Assembly: GCA_934351255.1 (NCBI GenBank)
Contig: CAKRJH010000003.1
Location: 148,876 to 212,875 of the forward strand
DNA length: 64,000 bases
Source of the DNA: an uncultured Lachnospiraceae bacterium
Lineage (GTDB): Bacteria > Bacillota > Clostridia > Lachnospirales > Lachnospiraceae
Direction of reading: 5' to 3'
A program made the position numbers and the translations under genes. The notes below the pieces were generated by a model that was not told the DNA's origin, searched no databases, and saw only the letters and a program-made list of their open reading frames with translations. How positions within the stretch are numbered: the stretch's first letter is position 1; the number at the start of each line of letters is the position of its first letter. Of this stretch, positions 8,674 to 17,717 are shown piece by piece.

Positions 8674-9273
8674 TCACGCACTCCGAAACTCACACTCGCC
8701 TCTCCGCCCCCGCTCACACGTCGCGCAGATCCCCTGGAATCCCGCGCCGTCCAGATCCACGCGGCAGATCACGCTCTTGGTCGGTGTCAGTATCCCCGGC
8801 TCCCGGTACCGGACTCCGGTATGCCCAAGTTTTCCCAGGATCTCCGGGATCTTCTCCAGCGGATACTCCGGCTCTGAGCCCCAGAAATGTACCTTGCCTG
8901 GTCTGCATCCGGTCTCCTGCTCCAGCAGCTCCATCACCTGTTCGTACTGATGCATCAGCACGGCAGACACGACGTGTTCCGTCACAAGCTGCCGCAGGAC
9001 ATGATATTGTCTGCCATAGCGGTCCAGCAGGACATCCAGTCTGCTTCCGAGCGTGATCACCACATCCGCATAGGCCGGTGTGATATGAAGTTCCATGCCC
9101 TCCTGATCCTTGATGCAGTTTCGCACGTCGCGGATCACCGAGAGCACCACCTCCTGATCCTGCGGATGGTAGTGATGCTGCTTTGCTATCTGTCCGGCAA
9201 ACTCACGCGATAACAGCAGACTCATATCCGTACGGTAATATTTGATTTTCTCGCAATCCTTTTCTGACTCCAT
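8674..9273 (-). CDS. Uncharacterised protein with C-terminal cysteine cluster, distantly like the B12-dependent methionine synthase activation domain
   Basis: A 199-residue soluble protein with GAGGAG 12 bases ahead of the ATG. I cannot name it with certainty. The stretch HFWGSEPEYPLEKIPEIL, then GVRYREPGILTPTKSV, and the ending CATCERGRRGECEFR recall small proteins of Clostridia annotated as a methionine-synthase activation (adenosylmethionine-binding) domain, which share the order 'SPGYGDWPL', 'LTPxxxMxPxKSVS' and a Cys-rich tail. The match is only by pattern and some key residues differ. The Cys173-type cluster (CxxC plus a third Cys) could bind metal or an iron-sulfur cluster. It is the first gene of the two-gene unit with the GH95 enzyme, though no functional link is obvious. 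Confidence 0.6.
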   Translation of the reverse strand: MESEKDCEKIKYYRTDMSLLLSREFAGQIAKQHHYHPQDQEVVLSVIRDVRNCIKDQEGMELHITPAYADVVITLGSRLDVLLDRYGRQYHVLRQLVTEHVVSAVLMHQYEQVMELLEQETGCRPGKVHFWGSEPEYPLEKIPEILGKLGHTGVRYREPGILTPTKSVICRVDLDGAGFQGICATCERGRRGECEFRSA

Positions 9274-9378
9274 CTCTCACACTCCTCATCGCTTGTCCTG
9301 TTTGACCATGTCTCCCCGGCCCTGTCTCTTCTGATTTTTTCTTATGTTCCTGCTCTATCTGATCATTCTCTTTTGGAA

Positions 9379-9407
9379 ATCTTAACATGGATACCCTGTT
9401 TTGTACA
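9379..9407 (-). promoter_or_regulatory. Candidate promoter for the 199-residue gene and GH95
   Basis: Minus strand TGTACA, 17 bases, TAAGAT, ending about 105 bases ahead of the first ATG of the pair. The region between holds no other credible gene. Confidence 0.4.
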
Positions 9408-9418
9408 GGATACAGAAC

Positions 9419-9440
9419 AAAGAGTCGCTTGCGACTCTTT
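9419..9440. repeat. Perfect 10-bp inverted repeat hairpin
   Basis: AAAGAGTCGC and its exact complement flank a TT loop. It resembles in style the short hairpins in the intergenic tandem repeats at 27.8 kb. It may act as a backup terminator behind the one at 9468-9501. Confidence 0.6.
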
Positions 9441-9467
9441 CGCGCTCGAGCGGTGCTGTTTACAGCC

Positions 9468-9501
9468 AAAAAAGGGACCCATGTTTTCCACATGAGTCCC
9501 C
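9468..9501 (-). terminator. Terminator of the leucine-rich-repeat protein gene
   Basis: Minus strand stem GGGACTCATGT with ACATGGGTCCC (one T-G pair) followed by six T residues, starting 22 bases beyond the stop codon at 9523. Confidence 0.8.
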
Positions 9502-9522
9502 CGAAATTCTGTAAAGCCGATG

Positions 9523-12500
9523 CTAACCGATAATCTTCACACCAGACGGCTGTCCTTTTTTCCGAAGCAGCTTGGTATATTTTTTCAGTCTGCTCTTTGG
9601 AACACGGATCACCGCTTTCTTATGAATTTTGGTAAACGCTTTCTTGCCGACCTTTTTGAGTGTGGTCGTCTTGATCACGATTTTCTTCAGTTTGGTGCAT
9701 TTTGCAAATGCCTTTGGACCGATCTCGCTGACAGTATACTTCACACCCTGTGCTTTTACTGTCTTTGGAATGGTCACCTTCTTGACCGTTTTGGAGGTCG
9801 TTCCCACGACAGATACCTCTGCCTTGGCCTGGTCTGTCACCTGGTACTTCAGCCCTCTCACGGTGAATGTCAGCGCCGTCGGTACCGGTGCCGGTGCAGG
9901 AGTAACCTCTCCACCCGGAGCCGGTGCCGGGATCTGAGAAGGTGCTGCACCCGGCGTCTGGGTCGGCACTGCCGTTGGCACTTCTGTCGGTGCCACGGTA
10001 GGTTCGATGGTTGGTTCCTGACTCGGTTCAGCACTTGGAACAATCGTCGGCTCCACGGTAGGCACCTCCGTAGGTTCTGCCGTTGGCTCCTGTGTCGGTG
10101 CTACATAATCCGGATCCACTGCCCAGAGCGCATACACTGTGGTATCTGCCTCGATTCCTCTGGTAAAATCAAACACCTTACGGAACGTATTGCTGGTATA
10201 CCATCCCTGGAACAGATATCCCTCACGGGTCGGAGCCTGCGGCTCATTTGCCATGTATCCCTCATAGATATCCTGATCCTCGACGCTGCTGCCTCCCATC
10301 GTCTGGAAAGAGACACGGTACTGATCTTTCTCGACCCATCCCGCATACAGGTCTGTGTTGTCCTGGATCTCCGTTGCAAAATCAAACTGTTCGGTGGTTT
10401 CCTCATCGGTATACCATCCGGTAAAGTTATAATTCTTTCTGGTGATCTTCTCCGGCTCATCCGCAGTGCGTCCTGCCTCGACAGCCTGTGTCTCAACCTC
10501 ATCACCGCCATTGCTGTGGAAGTACACATTGTATCCATTCAGCGGAACAAACTTGTTACCATGCAGTTTTGCATATGCATGGGCGGTAGAGTCAACGTAT
10601 CCATAGATAGTCACATTAGACGGGATCGCAACATATGGTTTCACAGAAGATGCATACACCAAGGTGTGAGTCTCGTCCGCAAGACTGCTTGATAACACCG
10701 GCTCCTTGATGACCATATCCGGATTGTAGATATAGACTTTCTTGACACCGCTGGCACGGAGTGCTTCCACATCCATGCTCTCCACGTTCTCCGGAATATC
10801 CAGTGTTTTCACATTTCTGGTTCCCAGGAAGGCTGCTCTGCCAATGGTCTTTACCGTCTCCGGAATCTCAATGCTGCGGATCTGTTTACATTTCAGCAGC
10901 ATTCCCTGACTGATCACATCCAGTTTTCCTCCCAGCGTGATCTCCTCCGCCATGGAATCGTAGAAATATGAATAGTTGTAATCTACCTGATCCACTGCAG
11001 GTGCAAACTCAATGCTCTGCAGTTCCGGACTCTGGTCATTCCAGAAGATAGAATCCCAGTTCTCCATGTTCGCTGCAGCATGCACGGAAATCTCCTGCAG
11101 GCTGGTCATATACTGGAAGCTGCCGCCGGAGATCGATGTCAGGCTCTCCGGAAGTGAAACTCGTGTTACATTTCTCTGCCCATAGAACGCTCCCGGGTCA
11201 ACACTCTCGATTCCCTCCGGAAGGATCACTTCCGAAATACCGCCAATACGCTCACTTGGATCAAATGGTACGACCGTTTCGCTGGTTGACATTGCTCCAT
11301 ATGCACCCTTCAGGTTAAATGCCGCAGCGCCGATTCTGGTCAGGTTCTTCAGCCGGCTAAAGTCCACATCAATCCTGTCGTCTGAAATAAATGCGCCATC
11401 TTCGATAACCCGTAAGCTTTCCGGCAAAGTGAGCTCCTGCAGGTTGTAATTAAATGCGAAAGCATTTGCTGCAATCGTCTCAATGCCCTCTCCCACGGTA
11501 ACTCGCTCGGCGGTCGGACACAGGTTCATGAAATAGGAATTCTTCTCAATCGAGTTTACCACACCCTCTGTCTTTTCAAACACAAAGTCTGTCACACAGG
11601 TTTCCTCAGGGTATCGCTCCTTCCATTCAGCGGCACTGGTCACCGGATCGTCCTGCTGTTTTTCGGGTTTGATCAGGCCCGATTCATTGTTGATGCCCAG
11701 TATATTGGTAATCGTCTGGCTTGGACCATATTCTCCCTGAAAATCACCCTGCACTGTGATTCGTGTCAGTTTCGGACATTTTCCAAACGCATAGGTACCT
11801 ATCCTCGTGACACTGACAGGAATCGTCAGATCCTCAACATTCGTTCCATGGAATGCTGCGGCACCGATCTTCTGCACACCGTCCAGATCCAGACTGGTCA
11901 GCCCGGTACATCCCTCGAAGGCAGCTACTCCGATCTGCTGGACATTGCCAAGTCCTTTTATCTCGGTCAGATTCCTGCAGTGCAGGAACGTCTGGAATCC
12001 CAATTCAACATACGGCTTCGTTCCGGTCTGATCCGGATAGAGAGTTACACTCTTCAGACTCTGACAATCTGCAAACAGGGATGGAGAAGAACTCTGTCCA
12101 AATGCATTTGCAGGCAGCTTCACCGTCTGGATCGGATCCGGAATGCTCAGTGTCCGATAACCTCCAGACTCTCCTGAGCCGGAGAGAGCATCTCCAAGTG
12201 CCGGATTCATAGCCGCCACTCTCCAGCCAAAGGCCTCATTCTGGATACGGGTCAGTTTACTGTTCTTGGTTGCCTCCACGGTTTTCAGGCTGGTACAGCC
12301 ATTGAAACTGCGGAACCCGATATCTTCTACGGAATCCGGTATATTGACCGAAGTCAGGCTGGAACAGTGGTCAAAGATACCTGCAATAAATTTCGTAGCC
12401 TTACAGCCTTCCTCAGAATCGATGGTCTTCAGACTCTCACAATAGCTGAACGTCTGAACTGAATAGTCTGACACGCCAAACCTCTCCAGAGAAGCCGGGA

Positions 12501-14235
12501 GGGTCAGACTGGTCAGTCCGGTATGGGTAAATGACCAGGTGTCCAGAATCCTCACTCCGGTCAGATCTATGGATGCCAGCGCAGTGTCTCTGAAAAAGCA
12601 AAGCACTCCAATCTGATCAACAGCTCCATTGAGTTTCACTTCCTCCAGAGAAGTACAATCTGCGAACATCTCATAGCCCAGCACAGAATACTGCTTCGGA
12701 TCCTCCACGCCATCTGACAGGATCTCCACCTTTTTCAGACTGGTATTGCCGGCAAACAAACCACCGGGAACTTTGTTTTTCAATACCGCCTCCGGGATAC
12801 GGATCTCCTCGATCGGTGCTCCATCTTTTGAAGCCTCGAGGCGATATCCTCCCGAGTTATTAGGATCCGTTCTGTCCAGAGATTCTATCTCCATCAGATA
12901 CGAGTCGTATCCAAACGATGTCGCTGCCAGACGCGAAAGTCTGCTTTCATCTCCGATATCAAATCTCGAAAGACTGGTACATCCATAAAAAGCGTGATCT
13001 GTCAGTTCTGTCACATGATCCGGAAGATCAAATCCAGACAGTCCGGTACAATCCCCAAACGCCTCATACGCAATATAACCGATGTCCTCCGGAAGTGTCA
13101 CGGATTTCAAACCGGTACAGCCATAAAACATACGGTAGCACAGGATTCCATCGCCCTGTGTTCTCTCCCCGATCGTGATACGTTCCAGTGTCTTGCAGTT
13201 TGCAAACAATCCTACCAGAGGATCCGCATATCGATGGTTATCTCCCAGATCCTCCATCAGAACATCTCCCGGAAGATAGATCTCCGTGAGCGGTGCTCCA
13301 TAATTGTCCTGTTCCGGACACTCCTCAAAATATCCAAAGGCTGCATATCCCAGTGTCTCCAGTACGGAATCCTCCGGGATCTCAAAGGTCGTCATATTCG
13401 TACAGCCAAAGAAGGCAAATGCCCCGATCTCCTCCACACTGTCAGGAATCGTCACACTGGTGATTCCCTTCTGCATGGCAAATACAAACGGAGCGATCTG
13501 GGTACAGTCGTCCCGGAGTGCAAGGACTCCATCCTCACTCACACTGCGTGCATCCAGTGCCACACTGCCGGCATAGACGATCCCATCCTCCGCCGGCTCC
13601 ATATGAGCCAGCCAGTTCGGCCGTATGACCTCATTTTCTTCCGGCTTATAACGGAAGCCATTCGGTGCATTCAGATATCCATTCCTGATGTATTCCACGC
13701 TTTCCGGGAAGGATACCTTCTCAATGCCGGTATCTTGCGAGAGCATATAGATGGAACCCAGTCTCTCGATACCATCCTCAAAGTTCACCGTCCGGATCAC
13801 CGGTGCGGTGACTGCCGCCGTGGTGACCGCCTGGAACTCCAGACCGGTAATCTCTGTAATCTCATAGGTATTCTCATCCTCATCCTCCAGCTCAGACGCC
13901 ACATTCAGAGTCTCTCCTCCGTAGGTTTCGTCGTAACTCACCTCGGCCTCATATGTCTCATCCTCCTTCGGGGTCAAGACATACTTCAGTTGGTCCTTTG
14001 TGATGACTACAGGTGTAGGCTCCGGTGTTTCCTGAGGTTCCGAGACATCCTCAGAGTCCGACGCAGTGACATTTTCCCCGGATACCGACAGTACCGGATC
14101 CGTGATACCGTTCAGAAGTTCACCGACACTCCGCGTCGGCATCTGAAGGACACTCGCCCTTGAAACACCCGGAAGAACCATTGCAGCCATCAGGCAGAGT
14201 ACCATACTGCACACAAGTCCTTTCCATTTCTTCAT
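9523..14235 (-). CDS. Large secreted leucine-rich-repeat (BspA type) protein with InlB-like repeats
   Basis: The 1570-residue protein has a cleavable signal peptide (about 1-27). A long array of BspA/LRR_5-type repeats follows (consensus LTSVTIPDSVEEIGAFAF, roughly residues 60-1220), then two InlB B-type repeats (each ending GWYTxxxTxxxFDF...LYAGW, about 1225-1370), a Pro/Glu/Thr-rich linker (PTQEPTAEPTEVP type, about 1375-1450) and a last short lysine-rich LRR module. There is no LPxTG sortase signal and no membrane tail; the basic C-terminus may bind wall polymers. BspA-type repeats usually mediate adhesion to host or matrix proteins. Its ATG overlaps the stop of the glycosyltransferase gene in an ATGA, with GGAGAG inside that gene, so the two are translationally coupled and probably function together at the surface. 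Confidence 0.93.
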   Translation of the reverse strand: MKKWKGLVCSMVLCLMAAMVLPGVSRASVLQMPTRSVGELLNGITDPVLSVSGENVTASDSEDVSEPQETPEPTPVVITKDQLKYVLTPKEDETYEAEVSYDETYGGETLNVASELEDEDENTYEITEITGLEFQAVTTAAVTAPVIRTVNFEDGIERLGSIYMLSQDTGIEKVSFPESVEYIRNGYLNAPNGFRYKPEENEVIRPNWLAHMEPAEDGIVYAGSVALDARSVSEDGVLALRDDCTQIAPFVFAMQKGITSVTIPDSVEEIGAFAFFGCTNMTTFEIPEDSVLETLGYAAFGYFEECPEQDNYGAPLTEIYLPGDVLMEDLGDNHRYADPLVGLFANCKTLERITIGERTQGDGILCYRMFYGCTGLKSVTLPEDIGYIAYEAFGDCTGLSGFDLPDHVTELTDHAFYGCTSLSRFDIGDESRLSRLAATSFGYDSYLMEIESLDRTDPNNSGGYRLEASKDGAPIEEIRIPEAVLKNKVPGGLFAGNTSLKKVEILSDGVEDPKQYSVLGYEMFADCTSLEEVKLNGAVDQIGVLCFFRDTALASIDLTGVRILDTWSFTHTGLTSLTLPASLERFGVSDYSVQTFSYCESLKTIDSEEGCKATKFIAGIFDHCSSLTSVNIPDSVEDIGFRSFNGCTSLKTVEATKNSKLTRIQNEAFGWRVAAMNPALGDALSGSGESGGYRTLSIPDPIQTVKLPANAFGQSSSPSLFADCQSLKSVTLYPDQTGTKPYVELGFQTFLHCRNLTEIKGLGNVQQIGVAAFEGCTGLTSLDLDGVQKIGAAAFHGTNVEDLTIPVSVTRIGTYAFGKCPKLTRITVQGDFQGEYGPSQTITNILGINNESGLIKPEKQQDDPVTSAAEWKERYPEETCVTDFVFEKTEGVVNSIEKNSYFMNLCPTAERVTVGEGIETIAANAFAFNYNLQELTLPESLRVIEDGAFISDDRIDVDFSRLKNLTRIGAAAFNLKGAYGAMSTSETVVPFDPSERIGGISEVILPEGIESVDPGAFYGQRNVTRVSLPESLTSISGGSFQYMTSLQEISVHAAANMENWDSIFWNDQSPELQSIEFAPAVDQVDYNYSYFYDSMAEEITLGGKLDVISQGMLLKCKQIRSIEIPETVKTIGRAAFLGTRNVKTLDIPENVESMDVEALRASGVKKVYIYNPDMVIKEPVLSSSLADETHTLVYASSVKPYVAIPSNVTIYGYVDSTAHAYAKLHGNKFVPLNGYNVYFHSNGGDEVETQAVEAGRTADEPEKITRKNYNFTGWYTDEETTEQFDFATEIQDNTDLYAGWVEKDQYRVSFQTMGGSSVEDQDIYEGYMANEPQAPTREGYLFQGWYTSNTFRKVFDFTRGIEADTTVYALWAVDPDYVAPTQEPTAEPTEVPTVEPTIVPSAEPSQEPTIEPTVAPTEVPTAVPTQTPGAAPSQIPAPAPGGEVTPAPAPVPTALTFTVRGLKYQVTDQAKAEVSVVGTTSKTVKKVTIPKTVKAQGVKYTVSEIGPKAFAKCTKLKKIVIKTTTLKKVGKKAFTKIHKKAVIRVPKSRLKKYTKLLRKKGQPSGVKIIG

Positions 14236-15875
14236 GCATTCTCTCCTTTCTTTTTCATGTCATGAGTTGTGATATATGAAACACAGTCCATTCCGTCTGC
14301 AGACCGACCGATGGCCACAACCAGTGCGACCAGCAGATAGTACAGATTGATCAGCAGCCAGAACAGAATCACACCGTAAGTCGGTGTCTGTTGTTCCCAG
14401 GATGTTTTTAACAGCTCCACAATCCCCCAGACAGAAGCCCCCGCTCCCACAAGATACGGGATCGTATAATACCAGTGGCTGGTTCTCTTCGACTTCTGTT
14501 TCCGGGTGACGTGAAACTGCTTCTGCCGGATGCCAAACGTCTCCAGCAGTACCGCCACCAGAAGATATGGGAAAAAGGTGGTTTCATAAATATCGGTCCA
14601 CCTTGTTGTCCGGATATTGTCGGCAAACCGTCTCATACAGAGATTCGTAGCCAGATACATGGGCAGCCAGAAGATCAGAACCTGAGGAAGAGTACACTCC
14701 ACCACGACAGTTCCAAACAGCGCAAACAATAAGGGGGCCAGCAGATAGATCAGCCGTTTCCACGAACTGTACCAATAGCTGATGCTGGTAAGATAGTTGA
14801 TCTTCTGGGCAAATGTCAGAGTCTTACTGCGCAGATAATGTGTCCTGCGCCCCGACTGGATGCATCCTCTGGCCCAGCGTCTTCTCTGCCGCATCAGTCC
14901 ACCAAAATCATGAACTGTCATACCGTCCGCCAGCACCTCGTCCACCGCAATGGCCTGATATCCCGCCTTCTGAAGCTCAATGCCGGTGGCAAAATCCTCG
15001 GTAACCACCTGCTCCACAAATCCACCGATGTGTTCGAGGGCCTCTCTGGACAGCAGGGTATTGGAACCGCCGAAAATGACACTGTTGGTCTTATTTTTGG
15101 CGAGCTGGACCACCCGGTAAAAGTAATCCTGCTCGTTCGGGATCCGCGAACCCAGGCGAAGATTGTGCTGGAACAGATCCGGCTGATAAAAATGCTGCGG
15201 AGTCTGTACAAATCCCATCATCCCCTGCAGCTCATGTGCGGAACTTTTGGCCTGTTTCTTTCCCTTGCCCTTTTTCCAGTCCATCTGACGGACATTCGCG
15301 CCAAAGTAGGGAACCGTATGCATCAGAAAATCCGGCCTTGGCATCATATCCGCATCGAACACCGCGATCAGAGGAGAGGTCGTCTGGCGCAATGCCGCAT
15401 TGAGATTGCCGGCCTTGGCACTGTGATGCTCCGTTCTGGTCAGATATCCGACTCCCAGCCGGCTGGCCAGTTCCTGCATCTGCTGCCGCTCCCCATCATC
15501 ACACAGATAGATATGTATCTTATCGCGGCTGGGGTAATTCATCGCCAGACACGCCGTCAATGTCGCCTCCAGCACCTCCACAGGCTCATTGACCGTCGGT
15601 ACAAACACATCAACGTCCGGAAATCTTGCGGCGGGAAGTCCCGGCAGTTTATGCCGGTACAGCCCATAGTCGTACATATTGTAAAGATGAACCGCCATCT
15701 CCAGCAGTCCAAAGATCTCTGCAAGAAGCAGGATCACCCAGAACACCACCGACAGAATTCCCTTGTCGTGTGGGATCGTAAAGCCGATTCTCCAGACCAG
15801 GTAGGTCACGGTCAGCAATAGCGTGAGAATACTCCAAAATTTATTCCACCAAAGTTTTTTGTTCTTTTTCATCAC
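14232..15875 (-). CDS. Cellulose-synthase-like membrane glycosyltransferase (GT2) without PilZ domain
   Basis: A 547-residue integral membrane protein. Two N-terminal membrane helices (about 12-33 and 40-65) precede a family 2 catalytic domain with all BcsA-type motifs: DDG (126-128), DAD (174-176), TED (292-294) and QRRRW (330-334). Membrane helices then flank the interface motif FHVTRK (454-459, matching FxVTxK of cellulose synthases). It should make and extrude a beta-linked glucan or similar polymer. After FxVTxK there are only two more membrane segments and no RxxxR/DxSxxG PilZ domain, so cyclic-di-GMP control as in BcsA is not expected. Own promoter at 15949-15977; coupled downstream to the LRR protein; a GH5 glucanase gene lies just upstream. 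Confidence 0.9.
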   Translation of the reverse strand: MMKKNKKLWWNKFWSILTLLLTVTYLVWRIGFTIPHDKGILSVVFWVILLLAEIFGLLEMAVHLYNMYDYGLYRHKLPGLPAARFPDVDVFVPTVNEPVEVLEATLTACLAMNYPSRDKIHIYLCDDGERQQMQELASRLGVGYLTRTEHHSAKAGNLNAALRQTTSPLIAVFDADMMPRPDFLMHTVPYFGANVRQMDWKKGKGKKQAKSSAHELQGMMGFVQTPQHFYQPDLFQHNLRLGSRIPNEQDYFYRVVQLAKNKTNSVIFGGSNTLLSREALEHIGGFVEQVVTEDFATGIELQKAGYQAIAVDEVLADGMTVHDFGGLMRQRRRWARGCIQSGRRTHYLRSKTLTFAQKINYLTSISYWYSSWKRLIYLLAPLLFALFGTVVVECTLPQVLIFWLPMYLATNLCMRRFADNIRTTRWTDIYETTFFPYLLVAVLLETFGIRQKQFHVTRKQKSKRTSHWYYTIPYLVGAGASVWGIVELLKTSWEQQTPTYGVILFWLLINLYYLLVALVVAIGRSADGMDCVSYITTHDMKKKGENA

Positions 15876-15948
15876 GTTCCTCTTGTCTCATCTTCTAACG
15901 TCATTCTATGTTTTGTTGTTTTACAACCAACGTTACATAATTTGCATT

Positions 15949-15977
15949 ATTATATCGTATTTAATATGAAAAAGCAA
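15949..15977 (-). promoter_or_regulatory. Sigma-A promoter for the glycosyltransferase-LRR pair
   Basis: Minus strand TTGCTT, exactly 17 bases, TATAAT, inside the 108-base gap after the GH5 gene and about 74 bases ahead of the glycosyltransferase start. Confidence 0.7.
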
Positions 15978-15983
15978 AGGTTT

Positions 15984-16985
15984 TTATGATATTTTCAAAG
16001 ATTTCCAGAGAATCTTTCCCACCTCCGTCAGATCATCCTGCCCCCAGTCTGACAACTTCCCACAATCCGGCTTCAAAAGAGAAAACGGCTCCTCCTTGTT
16101 GGACAGGGACCAGGCCGTCCAGCTGATCCCGTGCCGGTTCAGATAGGACGCAAACTTCTCTCCTTTTTGGAGATTCTCCCCCGAATCCCCATATCCGGAA
16201 TCTGTCTGAATCCCCCACTCGCTGACAAACACCGGAACGCCGCTGTTATGACAGGTCTCCATCATCTGCTCATACTGTTCATTGCTCTGACCGGCATAAT
16301 AATGAAACGTATACATCACCTGTTCATCCTCCAGCTTTTCCCCACAGACTTTGGTAATGTCAAAGCTGTACTCCGGTGTTCCCACCAGGATCAATGCCTC
16401 CGGGGAATACTTCCGGATCACAGGGATCACCTGACCGGCATACTCACGGATCTGTTCCCAGGACGTCCCGCTGTTTGGCTCATTGCAGATCTCATAGATG
16501 ACATCCTTTTTTCCTGCCTGTTCCCCGGCCACCGTATCAAAGAACGTCTTCGCCTCATCCACATGCCGGTTCGGATCGGCATCCGACAGGGTATGCCAGT
16601 CCACGATCACATAGAGATCACTTTCTCTGGCCGCCCGGATCCCCTGTCTGACCAGTTCCAGTGTTTTCTCCGGTTCGCTCAGATATCCCCCTCCCGGATC
16701 ATCACTGTACGCCGCCAGCCGGAAGACATTCGCGCCCTGTGCCCTGAGACTCTCCATCGACTCCCTGCACAAATACTCCGGATACCATAAAATGCCGTGG
16801 CTGCTCATACCACGAAGCTGCACCGCATCTCCGTGTTCATCCGTCAGTTGTGTTCCCTCCACCCGCAACGCACCATGCGCCTTTGCACCATCCGGATGTT
16901 CCGGAACATCAGAGGTCTTTGTGCAGCCGGTAAGCCCAAGTACCATCAACAAAGCCACCCCCGCCTTAATCCATTTCTCCCTCAT
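15984..16985 (-). CDS. GH5 endoglucanase-like lipoprotein
   Basis: The 333-residue protein has a lipobox (LTGC, Cys21), so it is exported and anchored to the outside of the membrane. The rest is one family 5 catalytic domain: VDWHTL (128-133), the acid/base in ICNEPN (Glu169), HYYAG near 228-232, and the nucleophile in VFVSEWG (Glu256). Both catalytic glutamates are present. It should cleave a beta-1,4-glucan or related polymer. A beta-glucanase beside a cellulose-synthase-like gene is the classical arrangement for polymer synthesis (BcsZ with BcsA), although BcsZ is GH8. Its ATG overlaps the stop of the pseudouridine synthase gene (ATGA), so it is read from the glgA-rsuA message, while the synthase downstream has its own promoter. 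Confidence 0.92.
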   Translation of the reverse strand: MREKWIKAGVALLMVLGLTGCTKTSDVPEHPDGAKAHGALRVEGTQLTDEHGDAVQLRGMSSHGILWYPEYLCRESMESLRAQGANVFRLAAYSDDPGGGYLSEPEKTLELVRQGIRAARESDLYVIVDWHTLSDADPNRHVDEAKTFFDTVAGEQAGKKDVIYEICNEPNSGTSWEQIREYAGQVIPVIRKYSPEALILVGTPEYSFDITKVCGEKLEDEQVMYTFHYYAGQSNEQYEQMMETCHNSGVPVFVSEWGIQTDSGYGDSGENLQKGEKFASYLNRHGISWTAWSLSNKEEPFSLLKPDCGKLSDWGQDDLTEVGKILWKSLKIS

Positions 16986-17698
16986 CGGCTTCCCCCCTTC
17001 AATGCTTCCACCTCCTCCGGTGTCAATGCCCGGTACTGTCCCGGTTCCAGGCTCTCATCCAGAGTCAGGCTCCCCATCTGCAGACGTTTCAGATACACCA
17101 CCGGCTTGCCCACGGCAGCCAGCATCCGCTTGACCTGATGATAGCGTCCCTCATGGATTGTCAGGGTCATACATGTTCTCTGATCCTTCACTTCCAGGAT
17201 CCGGGCTCGGGCAGGCAGGGTCATCTTGTCGTCTCCGATGTCCACACCCTGCTCCAGTCTCTGCACATCCTCTCCGGTGACCACGCCGTCCGCCCACAGA
17301 AGATAGGTCTTATCCACGTGTCTGCCCGGTGACAGCAGGGCATGCGAAAGAGGGCCGTCGTTGGTGATCAGCAGCAGTCCTTCAGTATCCTTATCAAGCC
17401 GTCCTACAGGAAACAGATCGTTTCGTCTGCTGTCCCGGATCAGGGACACCACGGTCTGATCTCTGGCATCGCTCACCGCCGAGACCACGCCCTGAGGCTT
17501 ATTGAGCATGTAGTATTCATATGCCGCGTAAGCCACCTCACAGCCATCCACCTCGACCCGGTCCGCGTTCTCATCCACTTTGTGTTCCGCTTTTTGCACG
17601 CATTGTCCGTTAACAAAAACACGGCCTGATTTGATGATTTTCTTCACCTCAGACCGTGTTCCGACGGACATCTGCGCCAGATATTTATCCAGTCGCAT
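16982..17698 (-). CDS. RsuA-family 16S/23S rRNA pseudouridine synthase
   Basis: A 238-residue protein: an S4 RNA-binding domain at residues 1-48 (MRLDKYLAQM..., with GRVFVNG), then the catalytic domain with GRLDKDTEGLLLITNDG, where Asp102 is the catalytic aspartate. The closing motif EGRYHQVKRMLAAVG is also typical of the RsuA/RluB/E/F group. It converts uridine to pseudouridine in ribosomal RNA; which position cannot be told from the sequence. AAAGGATGG precedes the ATG. It follows glgA by 19 bases and overlaps the GH5 gene, so it lies in the middle of a three-gene unit of unrelated functions. Confidence 0.93.
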   Translation of the reverse strand: MRLDKYLAQMSVGTRSEVKKIIKSGRVFVNGQCVQKAEHKVDENADRVEVDGCEVAYAAYEYYMLNKPQGVVSAVSDARDQTVVSLIRDSRRNDLFPVGRLDKDTEGLLLITNDGPLSHALLSPGRHVDKTYLLWADGVVTGEDVQRLEQGVDIGDDKMTLPARARILEVKDQRTCMTLTIHEGRYHQVKRMLAAVGKPVVYLKRLQMGSLTLDESLEPGQYRALTPEEVEALKGGSR

Positions 17699-17717
17699 AA
17701 ATCCATCCTTTTACATA

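Noticed and set aside
9203..9493. 96-residue minus-strand frame upstream of the 199-residue gene
   Set aside because: It spans two hairpins and a promoter and overlaps the end of the next gene; no ribosome site at its ATG.
9520..10692. 390-residue open frame on the plus strand
   Set aside because: It is antisense to the LRR protein, is Cys/Arg-rich with no domain, and lacks a ribosome site; it is a shadow of a GC-balanced repeat gene.
12994..14163. 389-residue open frame on the plus strand
   Set aside because: Antisense to the LRR protein; unnatural composition and no start signal.
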